Below are positions 55,995 through 64,000 of a stretch of 64,000 bases of DNA, in pieces. Both the position numbers and the translations under genes were made by a program. Origin of the DNA: Aedes albopictus (Eukaryota > Arthropoda > Insecta > Diptera > Culicidae). Numbering within the stretch: the stretch's first letter is position 1; each line of letters starts with the position of its first letter. The DNA lies in assembly GCF_035046485.1 (NCBI RefSeq), contig NC_085136.1, positions 77,827,734-77,891,733 of the forward strand, written 5' to 3'. The notes beneath the pieces are model-generated. The model had not been told where the DNA came from, did not search any database, and saw only the letters and a program-made list of their open reading frames with translations.

Positions 55995-56207
55995 GGGTCT
56001 GGGACCATTTGGGCAGGAGCACCTATTTTGGGCACTTGCTGCTATAACTCAATCAGTTTCAAACCGATTGACTTGAAATTTTGTACATGGCTAGATACTG
56101 TGCGTATCTGATCGTGTTTCAAAAATCAGGTCAATCGGTTGAAAATTTACTGAGTTATAGCAGCAAGTGCCCAAAATAGGTGCTCCTGCCCAAATGGTCC
56201 CAGACCC
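55995..56207. mobile_element. 213-bp palindromic MITE, copy 3
   Basis: It begins GGGTCTGGGACCATTTGGGC and ends with the complement, flanked by TA on both sides. It is the best-preserved copy and useful as the family reference. Arms of about 90 bp meet near TGTGCGTATCTGATCG. Confidence 0.92.
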
Positions 56208-56293
56208 TACTACCCATTAGGGTAACCCGTAAGGACTTTGTGCATCGAGCCGCAATTTTCAATGATAAAAACTGAACTAATTGAATGAAGAAC

Positions 56294-56653
56294 AAGGCGA
56301 AACTGGAAGCATTTCCTCATTTTTTTGGTTTTTGATTTTTTATTAAATAACGAAGCAATATTTTCAAAATTGGTTTTCGTACACATGTACCTAGAGTACG
56401 GACCAAGGTATCTTCTGAATTTTTTTGAGGTGGAAAATGTTTTCCATTTTTGCAGAAACGATATTTTTGTGAAATTTTGTTCAAAAATGGTTTCTGTAAA
56501 AACGAAAAACATTTTCCATCACAAAAAAAAAAATCAGAAGATACTTTGATCCATACTCTACATGTGTACGAAAACCGATTTTGAAAATATTGCTTCGTTA
56601 TTTAATAAAAAATTAAAAACCAAAAAGTGAAGAAATGCTTCCAGTTTCGCCTT
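56294..56653. mobile_element. 360-bp foldback MITE (AAGGCGAAACTGG ends)
   Basis: AAGGCGAAACTGGAAGCATT at the left is the complement of the right end. The arms continue through AATAACGAAGCAATATTTTC and GTTTTCGTACACATGTA to a centre near 56470. There is no coding capacity. Confidence 0.85.
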
Positions 56654-56659
56654 AAGGAA

Positions 56660-56740
56660 GCTGAACTTCGATGAGCACCTGAACTGTGAAAGTGCTCATA
56701 GAATATTAAGCTGAAACTAAAACTTTGTCCCTGTTATTAG
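56660..56740 (+). mobile_element. SINE body remnant
   Basis: The stretch AACTGTGAAAGTGCTCATAG followed by AATATTAAGCTGA and CTTTGTCCCTG matches the SINE body seen at 3640-3700. Both ends are missing. Confidence 0.6.
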
Positions 56741-57984
56741 AACTAAATACGAATCAATGAGAGTTGCCCAGCAAAATAAGCTACGCAATATCCCCACCAT
56801 ACAGCGCTGGCAACACCACTGACCCAACTCGTACAACATCATCATTAGCACATTTGACACATTAACCTAATAAGCCATTCCATTGGCATTATCGCCTCCA
56901 TTGGCGATCGGAGTCCGTCGTCGTCAGGATATGGCCCGCCACCAGCGCCATTGGCCATAATACTGTATTTAGCCAGTCATCGGCCGACCGACCACGACTT
57001 GCGGTCGTTACAACCCTACCATCATCATCAAACCAAAGCCCTCAATCGAAGACAGTTGACTCGGTGATTGATTTGAAGTCATGAGCGCTTGTCGCGCGAT
57101 CGTTGCAATACCTCAGTAAATACTAAAGTCCGCAATACCTTCAACAGTTGTTGGTTGGTAGAGGTGCCTAAGTGCAGATAGTTACGATACGCCACAATCG
57201 CCCCAATGCAAGTGAAATGGATCAAATATGACTTAATCGCAGTGATTTTCAATAACCACACGGTGTACTTGCGTATACGAGTATAACACACATTGTGACC
57301 GATTGGTGCGGTTTTCGATCAATTACACCGGTGCTGGTACTGGACTGGACTGACTCGAGGCTACATTGTGGTGCGGCGATTCGTAGACTGATGCCGATGA
57401 TCATTGGCGGGAAAATGCAGTGATTTGAAAATTGCTTTGCAATTCAATGAGCGCTAACGAGTTTTAAATTAATTAGTTCCCCTGGGATCGTGATTCGGAT
57501 TGGAAAATTTGGCGCGTAAAAAGCGATCGGAGCATTGATCGCGCGGTCGTCGCCGCAAGTCGCGGTTCAAAGTACTCTTGCACGGATTCCGAATTAGCTG
57601 CTGACTGTGCACTTGAGGTGCGCAAGCAATTGACTGGTGACATTCACGCGCGCACACACACACACCTGATGATGGTGACACAATTCCGTGGAACGTAAAT
57701 CTCTTGAGCACGTCACTACTAGGTACTGGTGAATTGGTCATACTGCGTGACACAACAGTCCACAACCAAAAGTGAAGGAACGATTCGAATTGATTTTATG
57801 CGGCTTGTCCTATCCACCATCCGTGGGAGGAGATCTTAACGCAGTGTAGTGCTCTTAAAGGTTATCTCCCATCGAAGACATGCGAAGATGTCTTGATTTT
57901 CTCTTACTGCCTAATTGAAGTGGTTTTATAGCTGCAGGGCGTGAATATAAAAACTATCTTCTACATACGCCTTTTAGTTAAGGG
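56741..57984. other. Low-repeat intergenic stretch
   Basis: The stretch is GC-richer than its surroundings, with CGCGCGCACACACACACAC near 57648-57664 and few transposon traces. No convincing ORF or splice pattern is seen. It could be single-copy regulatory DNA. Confidence 0.3.
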
Positions 57985-59050
57985 TGTAAAACTTCAGGCT
58001 CCGTCTCCATTTTCGGCTGACGCAGATGTGGTCGATTTGATTTTCCGTGACGCCATCACGGGAATCTATGTCACTTTGTACACTGGTCGATGAGGTCACT
58101 TTGTGCAGGAAAGAGCGATCCTCCAATCACCATGTCATTGTTGCCACAACATTTTGCAAACAGCTCTCCGTTTTCGCACATTTCTGCGAGACCATGGCGT
58201 CCCATGACGTGCTCATAGTCCGAGTTGTCGGAACCAACCCTCGCGTTGAAGTCGCCCATGAGGATCTTGACATCACCTTTCGGAATCTTGTCCACGACAG
58301 CATTCAGTTGACTGCGAAAGTTCTCTTTGGCTTGCAATTCGACAGTATTGGTTGGCGCGTAACATTGGACCATGATAAGGTTTCGAACCCGTGTTCTGAA
58401 TCTGGCTACAATTATCCTCTCATTGATAGGTTCCCACTTCATGAGCGCAGCGTGGGCGTAAGCGCTGAGCAGGAAACTAATTCCACGGTGGCGAGGAGCG
58501 TGTTCACCTCGTAGGCCAGAGTATAGCAGAATTTGGCCCGACGCCAATCTGTGTTCTCCAAAGTTCGGCCAACGGACTTCGCTCAGTCCTTGGATCACAA
58601 GCTACATACTGCATGCCTCATTGTCTAGTTGGGACAGTTCACCCTGCTGGGCTAGGGTAAATACATTCCAAGTTCCAATACTTGTCCGTTGTTTCGCGCT
58701 AAGAGTCGTTGCCGTTGAATAAGTTCGTAATCTTACATATTCGGTTAACGGTTTTTGGGTTTCGGAAACAGTAGGTTGTTGGCCTAAGGTCCCCTATCCA
58801 CCGTGGTAGGGCTGCCACCTTAGGTATAGCTTCCGATCGAGGAGCATTTTATACTTAGCCCCTAGATGCCAGAACAGACGCTGTATGAGCCGCACCTCCT
58901 TGGTGAATAGAAGCTCGGGACGTACCTCCTCAATCTAGCTGAAGTCAGAAAGACAACAGTGCCCAGGCTGCACTACCAGCTTGGTACACAACTCTTAGCT
59001 GGCGGTCTTTGTCGTCGCTTGACCCGTGGAAGCATTGTTCATTAGCATGA
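57985..59050 (-). pseudogene. RTE/JAM1-like leader and endonuclease
   Basis: From 59050 on the minus strand a leader (sharing CTTCCACGGGTCAAGCGACG with 36350) is followed by TSIGTWNVFTLAQQG, a stop-containing stretch, and an APE-type endonuclease with EVRWPNFGEHRLASG, QCYAPTN and ILMGDFNARVGSDN (about 58230-58270). It ends near the SRKWRRS region with frame breaks. The RT is missing. This is a different copy from 62990-64000 but closely related. Confidence 0.82.
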
Positions 59051-59199
59051 AATAAATGAGTCTGTAGTAAACCGTCAATCAGATCAGTCGAACTTCTCCA
59101 CCCCTCTGAATACCCAATAGGATGTGGGCCCGAAACAAACGAAGCGTGGAAGGTCCAGAAGCGCCAAGGAAAGAAGCAAGGTATCGTGAAGCTAAACAA

Positions 59200-61700
59200 T
59201 TGCAAACAAACAATCGGAAATGCAGCAGACTCGCGAGGACTTTTGGAAGTACATTGAGGATGAAGCTCCGGAGCCCCTGACGGACGCCTGGAAGAAAGGT
59301 GAGCGCAAACCAAGAACGACGATTGTGCTGCTGGTGAAGAATCAGCAACACCTCCTGATTCGTGATACGGAGACGGCCAAGGAAGCATAAAGCATACCGC
59401 TTTTATTCTTGGACCGATCAACTCGACAAGTGGTCATCAGTTTTGACGCAAATTTCGTTGAGGAGGAGCGCCTTGAGCAGGCGGAGAGCATCAGTGGGCA
59501 TCGAGAAGCAAAAAATGTCGTTGATTTCGAGCTTGGATCAAGGCCAGTCAAAGTCGAGGCTGCGCCGGCGGTCAATCAAGAACCGTTGGATGATTTGGCG
59601 ATAATGACCTGGACGATGAAAATGGCGGTTACGGCGCTGTAGACGATTCGATGCTGGATGAAGAAGGCGTGGCGTTTCCGCGGAGGTCGACCCGTAAAAC
59701 CAAGGGTATGCTTCCAGCGCGCTACCGCGAAACGATTGGAATGGTTAGCTAGGTTATGTACTTGTAACTGTGCACGAAGTGTCAGCATAGAGAACCGCAA
59801 TTCCTCCCCGATGAGCATGTCAGAAGAGGTCATGGATGGAGCGTGATTGATGAGAGCCGTCAACAAGAACAGAGATAGGTTTTCTGCCATGGAGGTGACT
59901 GCGCAACAGTTTGCTTCCACCATTGACTTGGCGTCCTCGAAATCGAGCATCAGCAAGGACTTGAGACTTCGTAAGTCAACGGTATGGCGGCCAAGCAGGA
60001 TCATTATCAATTCATGTCAACTGTGGTAGCAGCCGAGCCCGTGAAACTGAAGGTGACGAAGTCTACCTAGACGGGGGAGGACAGGATAAAAATGACAAGC
60101 GCGAGAAGGGTGACGCCTTCGTCATTGAGACGGACGGGTCTAAGTATTCAGAGGTCTTGGAAGCGACAAGGAGTGATGCCAAGACAAGTTTGTGGATCTT
60201 GGAGCCAAAGCTGGCAGTATTTGACGTACTCGTACAGGCGAAATGATCCTCGAGCTTGGGCATGATAAATCCCACAAGAGCGCTTTCTATAAATGTTTGG
60301 CGGAAGAGCTCCTTGATGATGATGTCGAGGTGAAGGCTCTCACCGCGGAAGCGACTCCAAAGGTCAAAATTCTGGACGCAGCAGGGCAAAGGTGGCCTTA
60401 GTTCAGCTACCTGTGACTGACGCCAACAAGTCCATTAAAATATGTAAGCTCAAGGCTACCTGATTGGTATGCTCGCCGGACATACACGACTCATCATCGG
60501 TGCTTCAAATGTCCTTAACCGGGCATCAAGTCGTGGTACTGTGAAGGCTCTGATAGGAGCACGCCATGAAGGCGATGTTGAGATGACACACATAAGGCGA
60601 GGGCTGAACAAATCCTAACACAGTTGAACCTGAATCACTATGACACAGCCCAACAACTGCTGTGTTAGGCAGTTACTGAGTGTGGGACGGATATTGCCAT
60701 CGTTGCGGATCCATAGCGCGTACCCGTCGGAAACTTCCACCTAAGCAAGTTCACCCTAGAAATGTGAGACCATCGGCGTACTAGTGGACTCAAGTTATTG
60801 CGAGCAAATTTGCGGGGATCGTAAAATCCTTTAGCTTAGGTAAGGCTCCAGATATGGGAGGACCTTCCGACCTAAGCATAGGTATTGCAAAGGTTCCCGA
60901 GATGATCAGAACTGCAATGCAGAGATGACAGAACAAGGAAGTATTCGAAGAGAAAGAGGCAGAGCCTGGTTGTACTGCCGAAGTTCTGGAAACCGCCCAG
61001 TGACACGTCGGTATATCCCTTTCGTGACGGAGCGCAAAAAGGGAAATCTCCATACAAATTGCTCAACTTTGACTCTCCAGAACTCTTAGATTTCCCAAAA
61101 AAGCAGTAATTATTTTTCCTCATTTGAAAGAACTACTCTTTATCTTTTGATTTCTAGCGTTGACTACGTAAATAAATCGGAAATAAAAAATATGTGACAG
61201 ATAAAACTTTTTCATGTTTTACCGTTTTTGTCCACTTTTTGTTTACCTTGTTGTGGTAAATTTTACAGGCAACGTAAACAAAAGTTTGTTTTTACACATA
61301 CAAGTATAAGTAATGGCTGAATTAGTATAACAATTTACATCATATAAAACAAAGTCTAAACAGATGAAAAAAATATGCAAAACTGTTACCACTCAACAGC
61401 ACAATTGTGTTGGTTCGTCACGAAAGGGATATGGACCAATTTGCTTGCTCGGCATGGCGGAGGCGATGTTCTAAAGATCATCCTCAACTGAATGTTGAAG
61501 TGCTGAGGTACACCGAGGGTGCTGATGGTCTCTCGAGTAACCAGCTTGGCTTCCGGAGGGAGAGGTCGACTATGGCCGCAATATTGTCGGTTCCAAAAAA
61601 CGCTGAAATAGCTCTCCAGCGTAAGAGGAGAATTCGCCACTGTGCGGTAGTTATCCTGGATGTGAGGAACGCATTCAATAGTGCCAATTACATGTTAGCT
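59200..61700 (+). pseudogene. R1-clade LINE, heavily degraded
   Basis: ORF1-like pieces include KGDAFVIETDGSKYSEVLEA (about 60108), SLGHDKSHKSAFYKCLAEEL and a zinc-knuckle trace RCFKCP...GIKSWYC near 60510-60545. ORF2 begins around 60605 with QLNLNHYDTAQQLL and TECGTDIAIVADP. After a deletion it continues with VHPRNVRPSAY (60743) and GIAKVPEMIRTAMQR. RT then resumes beyond a MITE as GADGLSSNQLGFRRERST and VVILDVRNAFNSANY. Stops and shifts are frequent. The 3' half is absent. Confidence 0.78.
61016..61429. mobile_element. 414-bp TIR element in R1 RT
   Basis: The ends TCCCTTTCGTGACGGAGC and CGTCACGAAAGGGA are inverted and flanked by TA (61014-61015, 61430-61431). Joining the flanks gives GGTATATGGACCAAT, which matches the R1 copy at 47591 (GCATATAGACCAAT). 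The interior is AT-rich and non-coding. Confidence 0.85.
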
Positions 61701-62989
61701 ATGGTCCTGATTATCACAATATTCTCTGGCATCCTTTGAATTGGTGCTGAAACCCTTTTAACGCATGTTTTGCCAAAAAATCCCAAATCCCTCCTCGTTT
61801 ATTCAGTGTATTAACTGCCACTCACTGAAAACTCTTCAAAACCTGTAGGCCTTCTTCGAGTGGTTCAACCAGGGCACAAGGTCACCCGGTCGCTACCACT
61901 ATTGTACTAAATAAGTGTTACGGTGCGGGTACAGGGTACCTCGAGGCACATAAACGGCGGCCAGCGCCATCTAAAAACTACCGCCACAGAGTGGCAAATC
62001 AACTTCCAAATGCGCTTTTCTTCACACCGTAATCGCAGCTATTCAGCTAGCAAACTAATCGCCCGCCGGCTAATAACCATCAAAAGAGTACAAATTGTCA
62101 ATCGGCATGAGCGAGGAGGTCCCTCCTTCTTCGCAAACCTGCCCAAACGAAGAAGACTTTGATACCATCGCAACCGACCGGACCATTGCATTGAAAGACA
62201 CGGTTGAAAAGGGTTAAGATGAGTACAGCCTCCACCTATTATGATGAAGAGGAGAAAAACAAGTTTTCGATCATCCACCGACTGACTGCGACGACGGTGC
62301 ATTCCACAAGCTTTGACCAGTGCACCTAAAAGCACCTGACTCTGCGCTGCATGAACATCGCGGCTTTGCCTAGTAGGTAGTAACGCAGATTCAGATGTAG
62401 TCAAGTACCTTAAGAAGCGGCTGCGCGGCGGCGGTGGCAGTCAGTGGCGACGTTGGCTACTCGCTCCTGTCCCCGTGTGTGTTGCCTTGCCTGAGCCTGA
62501 CCAACCGGCGCAGAGCGTGGTAGAAGTTGCGCGGAGTTGTTTGTCGAATGGTGTTTTTGGGTTACGCAACCGGTCCCCCTGCGTAGTCGGTGACCAATCG
62601 ATATTATTATATGTATGTATGCCTGGCCTACGAACGACATGGCAAGCCGCAACGGTTTTCCCTTTCTTTCCCATTGCACCTCATGAATGGCACCGGGTTC
62701 CCTTCTTCGATGGGGCCTTGGGGATTCAGTTTTCGCACCGGACAGGTTCACAGCAGCCGGTTCCACCCGAGGGAATAAAGAGTGAGAGTTGTTTTTAATT
62801 TTCTGCGATGTTCTGCGAAAGTTTTGGGAACATACTTAATGTCTTCTGTAGTTCAAAGGTTTGGATTGGATTGGATATTGGATTAACATTTTCTTTGACT
62901 TCTGGACAGAGTAAGGCCGACGACGGGTAAAAAATTGATCAAGCACGATTTGCACCATCAAGGAGTTCTTATTTACTAAGCATTTCCAC
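61701..62989. other. Unassigned DNA
   Basis: No gene was recognised. A possible LTR-like start TGTTACGGTGCGGG at 61917 has no partner. GC-rich sequence at 62400-62770 has open frames on both strands that match nothing I know. Confidence 0.3.
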
Positions 62990-64000
62990 AAAAGAAAGAT
63001 TACGAACGGACAAGAATTGGAGCTTGGAATGTATTTACCCTAGCCCTGCAGCCAGCAGGGTAAACTGGCACAGCTAGCCAATGAGGCAATGAGGCATGCC
63101 GTATGAAGCTTGAGATCCCAGGACTGAGAGAAGTCCGTTGGCCGATCTTTGGAGAACACAGATTGGCGTCGGGCCAAATTCTGCTATACTCTGGCCTACG
63201 AGGTAAAAACGCTCCTCGCCACCGTGGAGTTGGTTTCCTACTCAGCGCTCACGCCCACGCTGCGCTCATGAAGTGGGAACCTATTAATGAGAGGATAATT
63301 GTAGCCAGATTCAGAACACGGGTTCGAAACCTTACAATGATCCAATGTTACGCGCCAACCGATGCTGTCGAATTGCAAGATAAAGAGAACTTTTACAGCC
63401 AACTGAATGCTGTCGTGAACAAGAATCCATGAACAAGACTTTCACGGGTGACTTCAACGCGAAGGTTGGTACTGACAACTCGGACTATGAGCACGTCATG
63501 GGACGCCAACGCCAAGGTCTCGGAGAAATGATCGAAAATGGAGAGCTGTTTGCAGAGTTTTGTGGCAACAATGACATGGTGATTGGGGGACCGAAAATGG
63601 AGACGGAGCCTTCTTGACCTTCGACCATCATCTCCTAATCGGCAAGACCCGACTGCGCATAGTTCATCGACAGGAAGAGAAAATCGGGCGCCGGTTCAAC
63701 ACACGCCGACTGGAAGACGCTGCGGTGAAAGGGTCCTTCGTCGAGGAGCTAGAGAGCCGTGCTGCGGATATTCCAGTAGGAGGAAGCGTAGAAAATCAAT
63801 GGAGCGCCATCAAGAACGTATTCATCGCCACCGGCGAGAATAATTTGGGTGAGCTACGCACCCGGAGAAAAATGTGGATCACAGATGATACCTAGAGCAA
63901 GATAGTGGAGCGAAGGAACGCCAAGGCCGCGATAGAGCGAGCAAAAACACGAGGAGCCAAAGTCGTAGCCCGTCAACACTATTCGGCTCTCGAGAAGGAA
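62990..64000 (+). pseudogene. RTE/JAM1-like endonuclease, runs off the window
   Basis: The APE-type endonuclease shows RTRIGAWNVFTL (63005-63040, followed by a small insertion), EVRWPIFGEHRLASGQILL, MKWEPINERIIVARFRT, MIQCYAPTDAVEL and GDFNAKVGTDNSDY (63448-63489). After MVIGG a deletion removes the C-terminal catalytic part. The linker (RRFNTRRLEDAAVKGSFVEE, AIERAKTRGAKVVAR) continues to the window edge. Stops at 63430 and 63892 break the frame. It probably continues into RT outside the window. Confidence 0.82.

Noticed and set aside
1..64000. Integrated viral sequences such as those common in Aedes
   Set aside because: No polymerase, nucleoprotein or glycoprotein motif of an RNA virus was recognised on either strand; this was by eye only, and a protein search would be decisive.

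Overview
The window is eukaryotic and looks like intergenic heterochromatin-like DNA from a culicine mosquito, most likely Aedes. The evidence is the combination of RTE/JAM1-like, R1-like and I/LOA-like non-LTR retrotransposons, tRNA-headed SINEs with GAA-rich tails (Feilai-like), copia and gypsy remnants, many foldback MITEs with TA-type targets, and ZAD-type C2H2 zinc-finger genes with small GT-AG introns. Species assignment is inference. Only about 2.2 kb is convincing host coding sequence.

Layout. 1-4.15 kb: a decayed copia element (gag zinc knuckle, protease, RT, RNase H) split by a 2.03-kb insertion with a 21-bp target duplication and by a SINE. 4.3-7.5 kb: a 5'-truncated, mutated copy of an I/LOA-like LINE. 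7.7-8.4 kb: a reverse-strand copia gag remnant split by a MITE. 9.3-11.0 kb: a four-exon ZAD-C2H2 zinc-finger gene on the minus strand. 11-22 kb: MITEs, SINEs, degenerate 12-bp arrays, a 17-bp minisatellite and a striking nested palindrome (19.77-20.27 kb). 22.5-24.7 kb: a satellite of 185-187-bp monomers headed twice by a hairpin-TATA module. 25-28.8 kb: TIR elements. 28.9-29.6 kb: the last two exons of a zinc-finger paralogue in inverted orientation. 30-39.3 kb: mostly degenerate arrays, SINEs, an RTE leader and unassigned AT-rich DNA. 39.4-55.1 kb: a deep nest of transposons containing the only LINE with an uninterrupted ORF2 (40907-44551), flanked by a perfect 314-bp direct duplication, followed by an R1 element, two RTE copies and a gypsy pol fragment. 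55-64 kb: another array, MITEs, RTE endonuclease fragments and an R1 pseudogene.

How parts work together. The zinc-finger genes are probable nuclear DNA-binding regulators and are the only host functions seen. Everything else is selfish DNA whose order of insertion can often be read from target duplications and from reading frames that rejoin across an insertion. I found no CRISPR array, operon, viral integration or genuine tRNA/rRNA gene. The most unusual items are the LINE with the 314-bp flanking duplication, the paired palindromes, the promoter-like satellite leaders, and the 12-bp-period arrays that add up to roughly 7 kb.
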